NCBI RefSeq assembly: GCF_000014125.1 | Contig: NC_008593.1 | Location: 620,001-684,000, forward strand | Direction of reading: 5' to 3' | Length of the DNA: 64,000 nt | From: Clostridium novyi NT | Lineage (GTDB): Bacteria; Bacillota; Clostridia; Clostridiales; Clostridiaceae | In this document: one piece after another, positions 44,806-54,666 of the stretch | Numbering within the stretch: the first letter of the stretch is position 1 | How the letters are laid out: the number at the start of each line of letters is the position of its first letter | Program-made: the position numbers and the translations under genes | The notes under the pieces: generated by a model | Database searches by the model: none | What the model was told of the DNA's origin: nothing | Seen by the model: the letters and a program-made list of their open reading frames with translations, nothing else

Positions 44806-46245
44806 TTACGCCAAAATTCTTTTATGCGATAGCATTCGAAAAATATTTATTATGTATGTTAATTTGGAATAAATTTGAATTAATGTACACAAAAAATAAT
44901 GCGATAGCACCATGGCTATCTTTTTCATATTCTGAACTGCCGCTGTAAGTAGGCACTGCTCAGAAACATTTTTAATTCCTCGCATGCGACAATAACGTAG
45001 CCCATGTAATTCTTTTGAATCAGCAAAGCTACGCTCAATCTTTTCTTTACGTCGTTTGTAAATACTTTTACCTTTTTCTGTTTTAGTAAAGCTAAAAATT
45101 TGATCTTTATAGTCTTCCCAAACATGACGACGTATAGTTCTATTAATGGATTTATCAGATGTTAAGCAATTATTTTTATATTTGCAATAAGCACAATGCT
45201 CCGCATTACTTAAATATTCTTTATAACCTTCCCTCGTAGTAGTTCTATATTTTAAAAAGCAATTATTAATACACACATATCCATCTAATTCTTTAACATA
45301 CTGAAATCTATATTTTGTATATTTTCCTTTAACATGGGGTCCTAAACGGAACCCAAAAACACCTTGATAATTTTTGTCTGAAATTTGTTTACAAATAGGA
45401 TTCGTAGAATATCCGGCATCTGCTACTAAATATTTTGTATTAAAATTAAACTTTTCTATTTGAGTTTCTATTCTTTTAACATAAGGATCTACATCGTTTA
45501 TATTCCCGGGAGTAACATGAACGTCTGTTATAATATTATACTTTCCGTCAACAGTTCTATGATCTAAATAAAAAAAGCCTTTAGGTTTTCCATCTCTAAC
45601 CATATATCCACTGTCTGGATCAGTTGTACTTACTGTTATTTCCTTAGTTTCAGCTATTTTAGTCTTTTTTTTTAGAGGCTTTTTATTATGATTAATTCTA
45701 TCTTTATTAATGTCATTCTCTAATTCATCAAAGTATTCCTTTGTGGATTTAGTTATTTCTTTTTTAATAAATTTATGTTTATTAGCGTTAGCTTTTAAGT
45801 GAGTAGAATCAGTATATAGAATTTTGCCATCAACCAAGTTTCTATTAATAGCTTGAAATACAATATTATCAAATATTTCTTGATGTATATTTGTATTACT
45901 AAATCTTTTTGTTCTATTCTGGCTTATAGTGGAATGACTTGGTATTTTATCAGTAAGTCCATATCCTAAAAACCATCTGTAAGCTACATTTACCTGGATT
46001 TCTTTTACAAGCTGACGCTCTGAACGTATACCGAATAGGTATCCGATAAAAAGCATTTTAAATAATACAACTGGGTCTACTGAAGGTCTGCCATTATCAG
46101 GACAATATAAATCCTTAGTTAAATCTCTTATAAATGAAAAATCTATGTATTTATCTATTTTTCTAAGTATATGATTTTCAGGTACTAAATTTTCTATATA
46201 AACTAGTTCTAATTGATTTTGTTTTCTTTCATTATTAGTAAGCAT
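44806..46245 (-). CDS. IS1182-family DDE transposase, copy 2 (479 aa)
   Basis: Intact and nearly identical to copy 1; the only protein difference noticed is Pro for Ala before DNGRPSV. It keeps the [18 protein letters not shown] and [14 protein letters not shown] blocks and the hairpin that covers the ribosome site. Both copies look functional, so recent transposition is likely. Confidence 0.92.
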   Translation of the reverse strand: MLTNNERKQNQLELVYIENLVPENHILRKIDKYIDFSFIRDLTKDLYCPDNGRPSVDPVVLFKMLFIGYLFGIRSERQLVKEIQVNVAYRWFLGYGLTDKIPSHSTISQNRTKRFSNTNIHQEIFDNIVFQAINRNLVDGKILYTDSTHLKANANKHKFIKKEITKSTKEYFDELENDINKDRINHNKKPLKKKTKIAETKEITVSTTDPDSGYMVRDGKPKGFFYLDHRTVDGKYNIITDVHVTPGNINDVDPYVKRIETQIEKFNFNTKYLVADAGYSTNPICKQISDKNYQGVFGFRLGPHVKGKYTKYRFQYVKELDGYVCINNCFLKYRTTTREGYKEYLSNAEHCAYCKYKNNCLTSDKSINRTIRRHVWEDYKDQIFSFTKTEKGKSIYKRRKEKIERSFADSKELHGLRYCRMRGIKNVSEQCLLTAAVQNMKKIAMVLSHYFLCTLIQIYSKLTYIINIFRMLSHKRILA

Positions 46246-46377
46246 TTTTCCTCCGTAGGAGCCCTAACGGGCTAAAAGATTTATTGGTTTAAAATATATA
46301 TTCTACATAAAAACTAAAAACCCTTTTTGTAATAAATGTAAAAAGGCTGTTGACAAATTATGTTTATCAACAGCCTG

Positions 46378-46401
46378 AAAGCAGAGCGTAGGCTCTGCTT
46401 T
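46378..46401 (-). terminator. Gene-proximal hairpin copy of the sleB-like gene terminator; right target duplication of IS copy 2
   Basis: Exact 24-bp repeat of 44742-44765, about 10 bp after the stop codon of the LysM-SleB gene on the minus strand. It is followed by IS sequence instead of the U-tract, so termination here may be weakened. Confidence 0.85.
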
Positions 46402-46411
46402 TAGAAATATT

Positions 46412-47236
46412 TTAGTATGCAAATGTCATTTTATCAGAATGAAGTGCTACAGGTTTTGATAATAACCACTTATTTGTAATTGTATTATCAAAGAAATATA
46501 AAGCACCTTTTGTAGGGTCATTTCCATTTAAAGCTTCTAGTGCAGCTTTTTTATCTTCTTCAGTTGCTGGCTTATTAATCATTCCGTTTAACACAGGAGT
46601 GAATTGATAATGTCCATCTGATACTTCATAAATTACTTTTTGAATAGAGTTAGGGAACTGATTGCTCTTTACTCTATTTATTACTACAGCGGCAACACAT
46701 ACTCTTGTTTTATAACTTTCTCCACCAGCTTCTGCATGAACAAGTCTAGATAAAACATCTAAGTCAGCTTGTGTATACGGAATTACAGATTTAGCTGTTT
46801 GTGAAGCTTGTACTGAATTCGATGAAGGTTTATTAGTTACTGAATTTGTAGATGTTTTTGAACTATTAGACGTTACATTTGATGAAGGTATTAAAAGTTT
46901 ATTGTTTGGGTATATAAGGTTGTCCCATTTATTATTAGCTTTTCTTAAAGAATCTAAAGATATATTATATTTTTTAGAAATTAAGTATAAAGATTCTCCA
47001 GATACAACAGTGTGTACTTTAGCTGGCACATTTAAAGCTTGTCCAGGATAAATTATATCTCCTTTTAACTTGTTATCGTTTTTAAGAGATGTAACAGAAG
47101 TATTAAATAATTTACCTATTTTATAAAGAGAATCATTAGGAACTACTTTGTATGTAGCTGCAAAGGCTGATTGAGATAATAATAAAGATACTGACATTGT
47201 AGCTATAAATTTGTTTAATCTTTTGTTTGTTAACAT
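46412..47236 (-). CDS. LysM-SleB cell-wall hydrolase (274 aa)
   Basis: Secreted peptidoglycan hydrolase. Signal peptide 1-26 (ending SAFAA), two LysM domains (about 27-70 and 73-117, YKVVPNDSLYKIGKLF and HTVVSGESLYLISKKY), a Ser/Thr/Asn linker (118-152), and a SleB/hydrolase_2 domain (155-274) with the catalytic Glu in LVHAEAGGESY. Such enzymes act as lytic transglycosylases. The spore-cortex enzyme SleB has a different N-terminal domain, so this one may act on vegetative wall. A c-di-AMP riboswitch lies directly upstream. GAGGAGGAAA is the ribosome site. Confidence 0.92.
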   Translation of the reverse strand: MLTNKRLNKFIATMSVSLLLSQSAFAATYKVVPNDSLYKIGKLFNTSVTSLKNDNKLKGDIIYPGQALNVPAKVHTVVSGESLYLISKKYNISLDSLRKANNKWDNLIYPNNKLLIPSSNVTSNSSKTSTNSVTNKPSSNSVQASQTAKSVIPYTQADLDVLSRLVHAEAGGESYKTRVCVAAVVINRVKSNQFPNSIQKVIYEVSDGHYQFTPVLNGMINKPATEEDKKAALEALNGNDPTKGALYFFDNTITNKWLLSKPVALHSDKMTFAY

Positions 47237-47254
47237 AAAATATTTCCTCCTCGT

Positions 47255-47372
47255 TTTGCCTCCGAGGTTAGTTGACGGGTTAGGATTGAGGAACCCTACT
47301 TATATAAAAATAAGTTTCACCCCAAAATATATCCCCCGTACTCCAAATGGAGATTCGGCATTGTTCAGATGT
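47255..47372 (-). ncRNA. Cyclic di-AMP riboswitch (ydaO-yuaA class)
   Basis: On the minus strand the conserved blocks appear in order: GAACAATGCCGAATC, then CGGGGGA, TTTGGGGTGAA, AGTAGGGTTCCTC, and finally TAACCCGTCAACTAACCTCG followed by GAGGC. These are the signature elements of the ydaO class. It ends just before the ribosome site of the LysM-SleB gene, so high c-di-AMP should turn the hydrolase off, as is known for this class on cell-wall and osmolyte genes. Confidence 0.93.
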
Positions 47373-47607
47373 TATTGTAACAAAATTACCATAAGTTTTC
47401 CATGTAAAATATATGGTAACTAAACCATTAGAATCTAACATAAATGTAGATAAATATTTTTTTAATGAAATTTTTACGTAAATACATGAATACTCTAATT
47501 ATAAATACATATTATGGTTATATATGAATTTAATAATATTTTATTGAAATAATGCCTGAGGAGAGCTAAAATTTTATGAATTTTAATAAAAATTTAAGTC
47601 TATTTTA

Positions 47608-47654
47608 TTGAAATATTATAGCAAATAGTGTATGATTAGTATGAAACCGGTTTC
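47608..47654 (+). promoter_or_regulatory. Promoter and operator of the LacI-family gene
   Basis: TTGAAA (47608-47613), 17 bp, TATGAT (47631-47636). The expected start falls at about 47643, inside the perfect palindrome GAAACCGGTTTC (47643-47654), a classic LacI-family operator. Autorepression is likely. The stretch 47373-47607 upstream shows no other recognisable feature. Confidence 0.8.
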
Positions 47655-47677
47655 CGGTATATTAGGGGGAATAAAGA

Positions 47678-48691
47678 GTGACAGTTACAATTAGTGACAT
47701 TGCAAAAGAAGCAAATGTCTCTCAGACAACTGTATCACGGGTATTGAACAATTCTGGATATGTAAAAGACGAAACTAGAAAAAAAGTTCTAAAAGTCATG
47801 AAAGATTTAAACTACTCACCAAGTGCTATAGCTAGAAGTTTATCCACAAAGAAGACAAATATAATAGGTGTTATAGTTCCTGATATAAAAAATCCTTTTT
47901 TTGGTGATGCGATTAAAGGCATAAGTAATATAGCAGATAATCATAATTTAAATATAATATTATGTGATGCTGACGACAACATAGAAAAAGAAATAAAAGC
48001 CATAAAGCTTTTAAAACAGCAAAGAATAGAAGGAATGATAATAACTCCTACTTCTGTAGAGGATGAATTTAATAGCAAATATTTGGCTGCAATTGAGAAT
48101 GTAGGAATACCTGTAGTTTTATTAGAGGGAAACGTAAAGTATTCCAATTTCAGTGGTGTTTTCATTGATAATATTGAAGGTGCTTTTAAAGGGACAGAAG
48201 CTCTCATAAAAAATGGACATACCAAAATAGCAATTATAACTGGAAGAATGAATTCTCAAAGTGCAAAAGATAGACTGGTAGGATATAAAAAAGCGTTGGC
48301 TATTAACAACATACCACTAAACGAGGATTATATATTTTATGGAGACTATAGAATGGAAAGTGGATATGAGCTAACGAATAAAATGCTATCAATGAAAGAT
48401 AAACCTACAGCAGTGTTTGTAAGCAGTAACATGATGACAATTGGGTGTGTAAAATCAATCTTTCAACATAATTGTAAAATACCTGGTGATATGGCTGTTA
48501 TGGGATATGATGATTTGGACATGATGAGTTTGTTTGGGGTAAATATAAGTTATGTAAGTGTGCCAACTATGGAACTTGGGATGAAAAGTATGAATATGCT
48601 TTTAGAAGAGTTGGACAAAGGTAAGGATAGAGAGATTAAAAGAATTATTTTAAGTCCTAAAGTAGTACTTAAGGGCTCCGAAAAGATGTAA
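47678..48691 (+). CDS. LacI-family transcriptional regulator of the nucleoside cluster (337 aa)
   Basis: N-terminal LacI helix-turn-helix and hinge (1-60): TISDIAKEANVSQTTVSRVLN and YSPSAIARSLS. The periplasmic-binding-like effector domain has IGVIVPDIKNPFF and the C-terminal dimer region VMGYDDLDM. GTG start, ribosome site TTAGGGGGAATAAA. It is immediately followed by deoC-deoB-punA-pdp-transporter genes, so it probably responds to a nucleoside or deoxyribose phosphate, as CytR does in enterics. A match to its operator half GCGGTTTC overlaps its stop codon. Confidence 0.92.
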   Translation: MTVTISDIAKEANVSQTTVSRVLNNSGYVKDETRKKVLKVMKDLNYSPSAIARSLSTKKTNIIGVIVPDIKNPFFGDAIKGISNIADNHNLNIILCDADDNIEKEIKAIKLLKQQRIEGMIITPTSVEDEFNSKYLAAIENVGIPVVLLEGNVKYSNFSGVFIDNIEGAFKGTEALIKNGHTKIAIITGRMNSQSAKDRLVGYKKALAINNIPLNEDYIFYGDYRMESGYELTNKMLSMKDKPTAVFVSSNMMTIGCVKSIFQHNCKIPGDMAVMGYDDLDMMSLFGVNISYVSVPTMELGMKSMNMLLEELDKGKDREIKRIILSPKVVLKGSEKM

Positions 48692-48706
48692 GCGGTTTCT
48701 TTGACT
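48689..48706 (+). promoter_or_regulatory. Probable second LacI-type operator and -35 before deoC
   Basis: TAAGCGGTTTCT resembles the GAAACCGGTTTC operator when read in reverse (9 of 12 positions). TTGACT (48701-48706) abuts it and could be a -35, though the matching -10 is poor (CATAAC, 16-bp spacer). Confidence 0.45.
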
Positions 48707-48788
48707 TGATATAGTAATATGACATAACATAAATTTCATTAAAATTGTAAAAGATAATTAATAATTGTTTGGTAAGGAGAGATGAGAA

Positions 48789-49457
48789 ATGAATTTAAAC
48801 AAATATATAGATCACACATTATTAAAGCCACAAGCAACTGAGGAAGATATTAAAAAGATATGTAAAGAAGCTAAAGAATACAATTTTGCTTCAGTTTGTG
48901 TTAATACATGCTATACTTCATTAGTAAGCAAAGAACTAGAAGGAACAGACGTTACAACATGTGTTGTTGTTGGTTTTCCTTTAGGAGCTACAACTACAGA
49001 AACTAAAGCTTTTGAAGCAAAACAAGCTATAGAGCAAGGCGCTGGAGAAGTAGATATGGTTATAAATGTTGGAGCTCTAAAGTCTAAAAAATATGATTAT
49101 GTTAAAAAGGATATTGAAGCAGTAGTTGAAGCAGCTAAAGGAAAGGCATTAGTAAAGGTAATTCTTGAAAACTGTCTTTTAGAAAAAGAAGAAATAGTTA
49201 AAGCTTGTGAGTTATCAAAAGAAGCAGGAGCTGATTTTGTAAAAACTTCTACAGGATTCTCAACTGGTGGAGCAAAGGTAGAAGATGTTAAGCTTATGAG
49301 AGAAACAGTTGGTCCTGATATGGGAGTTAAAGCATCAGGTGCAGTAAGAACTAAAGAAGATGCTGAAGCTGTTATAGCTGCTGGAGCAAACAGAATTGGA
49401 GCAAGTTCATCAATTGCAATAGTAGAAGGAACAAAATCAGAAAACGCAGGATACTAA
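48789..49457 (+). CDS. deoC: Deoxyribose-phosphate aldolase (222 aa)
   Basis: Class I aldolase splitting deoxyribose-5-phosphate to acetaldehyde and glyceraldehyde-3-phosphate. [21 protein letters not shown] is typical of the DeoC N-terminus; the Schiff-base Lys is in [14 protein letters not shown], with the second active Lys in [11 protein letters not shown]. Ribosome site GGAGAGATG. Last step of deoxynucleoside catabolism encoded by this cluster. Confidence 0.97.
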   Translation: MNLNKYIDHTLLKPQATEEDIKKICKEAKEYNFASVCVNTCYTSLVSKELEGTDVTTCVVVGFPLGATTTETKAFEAKQAIEQGAGEVDMVINVGALKSKKYDYVKKDIEAVVEAAKGKALVKVILENCLLEKEEIVKACELSKEAGADFVKTSTGFSTGGAKVEDVKLMRETVGPDMGVKASGAVRTKEDAEAVIAAGANRIGASSSIAIVEGTKSENAGY

Positions 49458-49596
49458 AAAAGAGAATTTAAAATAAAAAACACGATTAACAATTATAAAT
49501 TAAATTTTCCAAATTTTTAAAATTAATAATTAATTAATAATTAAATTTAAATTCTAATTCTAATTATTAATTAACTAAAGAGTGGAGGTATTAGCT

Positions 49597-50769
49597 ATGA
49601 TAAATAGAGTTATATGGATAGTTCTTGATAGCGTTGGAATGGGAGCGCTTCCAGATGCGGATAAATATGGAGATGTTGGTGCTAACACAATTGGAAACGT
49701 ATCAAAGTTCCTAGGAGGATTAAAAACTCCTAACATGTCAAAATTAGGACTTGGAAATATAGACGAAATAAAAGGAATTGAAAAAGTTGAAAGTCCAATT
49801 GGATGCTATGCACGTTTTAAAGAAATGTCAAATGGAAAAGATACAACTACAGGACATTGGGAAATGGTTGGAATAAACTCAGAACAAGCATTTCCAACAT
49901 ACCCAAATGGATTCCCAAGGGATTTAATCGAAAAATTCGAAGAGTTAACTGGAAGAAAAGTTATTGGAAACAAAACAGCTTCTGGAACTGAAATAATAAA
50001 AGAACTTGGAGAAGAACATGTAAAAACAGGAGCACTTATAGTTTATACTTCAGCAGATAGTGTATTCCAAATAGCTGCTCATGAAGAAGTTGTTCCACTA
50101 GATGAACTTTACAAAATATGCGAAATCGCACGTAATCTTTTAACTGGAGAACATGCAGTAGCTCGTGTTATTGCAAGACCATTTGAAGGAGAAGTTGGTT
50201 CATTTACAAGAACTTCAAACAGAAGAGACTTCTCACTTGTACCACCATACGACACAGTTTTAGATAACTTAAAGAAAAATAACTTAAATGTAATGGCTGT
50301 TGGTAAGATAGAAGACATTTTCTCAGGTAAAGGTGTTACTGAAGCTGTTCACACTAAAGATAACATGGACGGAGTAGACAAAACTCTTGAATACATGAAA
50401 GAAGATAAAAAAGGTCTTATATTTACAAACCTTGTTGACTTTGATATGAAGTGGGGACATCGTAACGATGCTGAAGCTTATGGAAAAGGAATAGAAGCAT
50501 TTGATGTAAGACTTGGAGAAATACTAAATGAAATGAAAGATACAGATGTATTATTCATAACAGCTGACCACGGTTGCGATCCAACTATGCCAGGAACAGA
50601 TCACTCAAGAGAACACGTTCCATTCTTAGCATATGGAAAAGCGCTTAAAGAAAATGTTAACCTAGGAACAAGAGAAAGCTTTGCAGATATGGGTCAAACA
50701 ATTGCAGAAATATTTGATGTTGAACCAATTAGACATGGAAAAAGTTTTCTTAAAGAAATTGTTAAATAA
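49597..50769 (+). CDS. deoB: Phosphopentomutase (390 aa)
   Basis: Alkaline-phosphatase-superfamily enzyme interconverting (deoxy)ribose-1-phosphate and -5-phosphate. Metal and catalytic residues: [15 protein letters not shown] (Asp), [10 protein letters not shown] (phospho-Thr region), [17 protein letters not shown] block and [20 protein letters not shown]. The ATG at 49597 follows GTGGAGG by 8 bases; an in-frame GTG at 49582 is part of that ribosome site. The 139-bp gap before it is an extremely A/T-rich stretch with small palindromes such as TAATAATTAATTAATAATTA. Confidence 0.96.
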   Translation: MINRVIWIVLDSVGMGALPDADKYGDVGANTIGNVSKFLGGLKTPNMSKLGLGNIDEIKGIEKVESPIGCYARFKEMSNGKDTTTGHWEMVGINSEQAFPTYPNGFPRDLIEKFEELTGRKVIGNKTASGTEIIKELGEEHVKTGALIVYTSADSVFQIAAHEEVVPLDELYKICEIARNLLTGEHAVARVIARPFEGEVGSFTRTSNRRDFSLVPPYDTVLDNLKKNNLNVMAVGKIEDIFSGKGVTEAVHTKDNMDGVDKTLEYMKEDKKGLIFTNLVDFDMKWGHRNDAEAYGKGIEAFDVRLGEILNEMKDTDVLFITADHGCDPTMPGTDHSREHVPFLAYGKALKENVNLGTRESFADMGQTIAEIFDVEPIRHGKSFLKEIVK

Positions 50770-50858
50770 TATTGGACATAATAATTAGTAATAATAATTA
50801 AATAGATGACACTAAAGTAATAATTTAAAATTAATTGAAAAGAAGGAAGGTTAAAACA

Positions 50859-51677
50859 ATGGATTTATACAGCCAAATTAAAGAAGCAGCACAATATATA
50901 AAAGAAAAATCAAAATATACTCCAGAAATAGGACTTATATTAGGATCAGGACTTGGAGCTATAGGAGATAAAATTGAAGAAGCAGAATACTATCCATATA
51001 GCGAAATTCCTCATTTCCCAGTATCTACTGTAGAAGGTCACGCAGGACGTTTAGTTATAGGTAAATTACAAGGAAGAGTAGTTGTAGCTATGCAAGGACG
51101 TTTCCACTTCTATGAAGGATACAAAATGCAAGAAGTTACATTCCCAGTTAGAGTAATGAAACTTTTAGGAATAGAAAAACTTATAGTTACAAATGCAGCT
51201 GGAGCTGTTAACACAAGCTACAAACCAGGAGATTTAATGTTAATCACAGATCACATTAACTTAATGGGAGCAAATCCACTAATAGGAAGAAACCTAAGTG
51301 AATTTGGAGTACGTTTCCCAGATATGTCTGATCCATATAACAAAGAATTAAGAAACAAAGTTAAAGAAGTAGCAGGATCACTTGGAATTAAACTTCAAGA
51401 AGGTGTTTATGCAGCTATGAGCGGTCCAACTTACGAAACACCAGCAGAAATAAGAATGATTCGTACTTTAGGTGGAGATGCAGCAGGAATGTCAACTGTA
51501 CCAGAAGTAATAATCGCAGCTCATTCTGGAATAAAAACAGTTGGAATATCATGCATGACAAACATGGCAGCGGGAATACTTGATCAACCACTTGACCATG
51601 AAGAAGTTATAGAAACATCTGAAAGAGTTAGAGAAACATTCATAAAACTTATGAATGGCGTAATAAAAGAAATCTAG
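50859..51677 (+). CDS. punA: Purine nucleoside phosphorylase (272 aa)
   Basis: Trimeric-type PNP splitting purine (deoxy)nucleosides with phosphate. Motifs: LILGSGLGAIGD (phosphate loop), EGHAGRLVIGKLQGR, NAAGAVNTSYKPGDLM, MSGPTYETPAEIRM with the substrate Glu, and the GISCMTNMAAGI region. The start follows GAAGGAAGG; an in-frame TTG at 50835 upstream is disfavoured. Codon pattern is uniform with deoB and pdp. Confidence 0.95.
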   Translation: MDLYSQIKEAAQYIKEKSKYTPEIGLILGSGLGAIGDKIEEAEYYPYSEIPHFPVSTVEGHAGRLVIGKLQGRVVVAMQGRFHFYEGYKMQEVTFPVRVMKLLGIEKLIVTNAAGAVNTSYKPGDLMLITDHINLMGANPLIGRNLSEFGVRFPDMSDPYNKELRNKVKEVAGSLGIKLQEGVYAAMSGPTYETPAEIRMIRTLGGDAAGMSTVPEVIIAAHSGIKTVGISCMTNMAAGILDQPLDHEEVIETSERVRETFIKLMNGVIKEI

Positions 51678-51740
51678 TTTTAAACCTTAAAATTAAATTA
51701 AGTTAATTTCGAAAATAATAATGTATAGGGGGATTTTCCT

Positions 51741-53066
51741 ATGAGAATGTATGATCTTATTATGAAAAAAAGAGATGGCGGAGAACTTACAACAGAAGAA
51801 ATTAAGTTCTTTGTCGATGGATTTACAAAAGGTGAAATTCCAGATTATCAAGTATCAGCTATGATGATGGCTATATACTTTCAAAAAATGAATAAAAGAG
51901 AAACAGCTGATTTAACAAGAGCTATGTTTGAAAGCGGAGAAGTAATTGACCTTTCAGCTATAAACGGAATAAAAGTAGATAAACATAGTACTGGTGGAGT
52001 TGGAGATACAACTACAATAGTTCTTGCACCACTTGTTGCAGCAGTTGGTGTTCCAGTTGCCAAAATGTCAGGTAGAGGACTAGGCCACACTGGCGGAACT
52101 TTAGATAAGTTAGAATCCTTCCCAGGACTATCAGTAGAAATGCCTATTGAAAAGTTTATAAACAACGTAAATAAGTTAAAAATAGCTGTTGCAGGTCAAA
52201 CAGCAAATCTTGCACCAGCAGATAAAAAATTATATGCACTTCGTGATGTTACTGCAACTGTTGACAACATGTCATTAATAGCATCAAGTATCATGAGTAA
52301 AAAGATAGCATCTGGAGCAGACGCTATAGTCCTTGATGTAAAAACAGGTAGTGGAGCATTTATGAAAACTGAAGAAAATTCATTTGCACTTGCACAAGAA
52401 ATGGTTGACATTGGAAACCATGTTGGAAGAAACACAATAGGTGTTATAACTGATATGGATCAACCACTTGGATATGCAGTAGGAAATGCTTTAGAAATTA
52501 AAGAAGCAATTGATACATTAAAAGGAGAAGGTCCAGAGGATCTTACAGAACTTTGCTTAACTTTAGGTTCTCACATGGTGGTTTTAGGCGGAAAAGCTAA
52601 AGATGCTAAAGAAGCTAGAGCTATGCTTGAAGAAGTAATCAAAAATGGCAAAGGTATCGAAAAATTAAAAGAATTTGTTGCAGCACAAGGTGGAAATCCT
52701 AATTCTGTTGATGACACATCATTATTACCATCTGCAAGCATAGTAGAACCAGTACTTGCTACAGAAGATGGATATGTAAAAGCAATAAAAGCTGATGATG
52801 TTGGAATAGCAGCACTTGTTCTTGGAGCTGGTCGTGAAACTAAAGAAAGTGAAATTGATTTAGGTGTTGGATTAGTTCTTCACAAGAAAATAGGTGATTT
52901 CGTTAAAAAAGGCGAAGCTATCGCAACTATTTACGCAAATGATGAAGGTAAGCAAAAAGAATCAGAAAAAAGATTACGTGCAGCATACACTTTTGTTGGT
53001 GAAAAAGTAGAAACTAAAAAGCTAATAAGAGGAATTGTTACAAAAGACGGAATAGAAAAATTTTAA
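51741..53066 (+). CDS. pdp: Pyrimidine-nucleoside phosphorylase (441 aa)
   Basis: Glycosyltransferase family 3 enzyme acting on uridine/thymidine. [21 protein letters not shown] is the usual N-terminus. Phosphate-binding motif [13 protein letters not shown], the [17 protein letters not shown] family signature and [10 protein letters not shown] are all intact. The C-terminal domain (~345-441) is the PYNP type. Broad-specificity Pdp rather than DeoA is favoured for a Firmicute of this length. TAGGGGGA precedes the ATG. Confidence 0.95.
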   Translation: MRMYDLIMKKRDGGELTTEEIKFFVDGFTKGEIPDYQVSAMMMAIYFQKMNKRETADLTRAMFESGEVIDLSAINGIKVDKHSTGGVGDTTTIVLAPLVAAVGVPVAKMSGRGLGHTGGTLDKLESFPGLSVEMPIEKFINNVNKLKIAVAGQTANLAPADKKLYALRDVTATVDNMSLIASSIMSKKIASGADAIVLDVKTGSGAFMKTEENSFALAQEMVDIGNHVGRNTIGVITDMDQPLGYAVGNALEIKEAIDTLKGEGPEDLTELCLTLGSHMVVLGGKAKDAKEARAMLEEVIKNGKGIEKLKEFVAAQGGNPNSVDDTSLLPSASIVEPVLATEDGYVKAIKADDVGIAALVLGAGRETKESEIDLGVGLVLHKKIGDFVKKGEAIATIYANDEGKQKESEKRLRAAYTFVGEKVETKKLIRGIVTKDGIEKF

Positions 53067-53102
53067 TAGCATAATATTGAGCAATAAACTAAAAAATAAA
53101 TT

Positions 53103-53140
53103 ATTGGATGGGTAGTAATTAGGGAAACTACCCTCCAATT
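53103..53140 (+). terminator. Hairpin between pdp and the transporter gene
   Basis: TTGGATGGGTAG pairs with CTACCCTCCAA (one bulge). There is no T run after it, so it may only attenuate or stabilise the upstream message. Confidence 0.5.
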
Positions 53141-53235
53141 AATTGAATGTTAAAAAATTACTTTACAAGATATAATATACCACAAAACTAATGTAAAAAA
53201 AACACATTAACTAAAATTTTACAATAAGGAGAAAA

Positions 53236-54453
53236 ATGATGAACAGATTCGTAGGATTACTAGGAGTAGCAGTAATACTATTGATAGCATATTTATTATC
53301 CAATGATAAGAAGAAAATTGATTGGAAATTAGTAGCTATCAGTATAGGATTACAGGTTGTATTTGCATTATTAATTTTAAAGTTCCCTCCAGGAAGAATG
53401 GCATTTGAATTTGTTGGAAATTTAATTAATAAATTATTAGACTTTACAAAAGAAGGATCTATATTCTTATTTGGTGATTTAGCTAATTCACAAAAATTTG
53501 GAGTAATATTCTCGTTCCAAATATTACCTACAATAGTATTCTTCTCAGCTTTTATGAGCATTTTATATCACTTAGGAATAATGCAAGCTATAATTTCAGT
53601 ATTAGCTAAAGGTATAGCAAAATTATTAGGAACAAGTGGAGCAGAAACTCTATCAGCTGTAGGTAACATATTTTTAGGACAAACAGAAGCACCATTATTA
53701 ATAAAACCTTTCATAAAAGGTATGACAAAGTCAGAAATAATGACTATCATGGTAGGAGGAATGGCTACAGTTGCTGGAGGAGTAATGGCAGGATATGTAG
53801 CTATGGGAATTAACGCTTCTTACTTACTTGCAGCAAGTATAATGGCTGCACCAGGTGGACTTATGATTTCAAAAATTTTATATCCTCAAACTGAAAAAAC
53901 TGAAACAGGTGGAGATGTAAAAATTGATATCGAAGTTCAAAGCTCAAACGTTGTAGATGCAGCTTCAACTGGAGCTAGTGAAGGATTATCTCTTGCATTA
54001 AATGTTGGAGCAATGTTACTTGCATTTATAGCATTAGTTGCATTAGTTAACGCTATAATAGCTTTCTTTGGTGGATTATTCGGAATGCCACAATTAAGTC
54101 TTGGATGGATTCTTGGAAGAGTATTCTCACCATTAGCATTTGTAATGGGTATACCAACTCAAGACATATTAACTGCAGGAAACTTATTTGGAACTAAGGT
54201 TGTGTTAAACGAATTCGTAGCTTATGCTGAATTTGCAAAAATCATGAATACACTTAATCCAAAAACTGTAATGATATTAACTTATGCACTTTGCGGATTT
54301 GCAAACATAAGTTCAATAGGTATTCAAATCGGAGGTATCGGTGGTCTTGCTCCAGAAAAACGTAAAGATATAGCTAGTCTAGGAGTAAAAGCATTAGTTG
54401 GTGGACTTTTAACTACTTGTTTAACCGGTACTATTGCAGGAATACTAATGTAA
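53236..54453 (+). CDS. nupC: Concentrative nucleoside transporter, CNT/NupC family (405 aa)
   Basis: Ion-coupled nucleoside symporter. About ten membrane helices with the CNT signatures GNIFLGQTEAPLLIKPF (substrate site), GGMATVAGGVMAGYV, GTKVVLNEFVAYAEF and CGFANISSIGIQIGG. Length is typical of bacterial NupC. AAGGAG precedes the ATG pair. It is the last gene of the nucleoside cluster and supplies its substrates. A terminator follows. Confidence 0.94.
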   Translation: MMNRFVGLLGVAVILLIAYLLSNDKKKIDWKLVAISIGLQVVFALLILKFPPGRMAFEFVGNLINKLLDFTKEGSIFLFGDLANSQKFGVIFSFQILPTIVFFSAFMSILYHLGIMQAIISVLAKGIAKLLGTSGAETLSAVGNIFLGQTEAPLLIKPFIKGMTKSEIMTIMVGGMATVAGGVMAGYVAMGINASYLLAASIMAAPGGLMISKILYPQTEKTETGGDVKIDIEVQSSNVVDAASTGASEGLSLALNVGAMLLAFIALVALVNAIIAFFGGLFGMPQLSLGWILGRVFSPLAFVMGIPTQDILTAGNLFGTKVVLNEFVAYAEFAKIMNTLNPKTVMILTYALCGFANISSIGIQIGGIGGLAPEKRKDIASLGVKALVGGLLTTCLTGTIAGILM

Positions 54454-54475
54454 AGCCATAAACTCATTTAAATAT

Positions 54476-54516
54476 AAAAAAGATCTTGAAGCAATTTTGC
54501 TTTAAGGTCTTTTTAT
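54476..54516 (+). terminator. Terminator after the nucleoside transporter gene
   Basis: AAAAAAGATCTTGAAGCA pairs with TGCTTTAAGGTCTTTTT (few mismatches); T-rich tail. Confidence 0.88.
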
Positions 54517-54666
54517 TTATACTTATATAACATAAATAGATGTTATGAATGAAAATAATAAAACGGGAATAAACTATTACAGATGTTTATTTTTAAGGTT
54601 ATAGATGATAAAATATATTTTAAATATACAAACAACTTTAGAATTTAGAAAGGTGGTAGGGTGATT

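Larger units (their letters stand above)
44766..46377 (-). mobile_element. IS1182-like insertion sequence, copy 2 (1612 bp)
   Basis: Same length, ends and gene as copy 1. The first ~1058 bp are identical; about 13 substitutions fall in the last ~550 bp. It is flanked by 24-bp direct repeats that are a full terminator hairpin. Here the transposase gene is parallel to the interrupted transcription unit, while in copy 1 it is antiparallel, so insertion has no fixed orientation. Confidence 0.9.

Noticed and set aside
6426..46377. Composite transposon bounded by the two IS copies
   Set aside because: The copies are 38 kb apart, each has its own distinct hairpin target duplication, and the DNA between them is ordinary chromosomal metabolism, so they are independent insertions.
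47643..47654. CcpA cre site
   Set aside because: GAAACCGGTTTC is perfectly symmetric and sits on the promoter of a LacI-family gene, so autoregulation is the simpler reading; a catabolite role cannot be excluded.
49458..49596. Operator or small RNA in the A/T-palindromic gap before deoB
   Set aside because: The symmetry is what low-complexity TAATTA-type sequence produces by chance; no promoter or terminator accompanies it.
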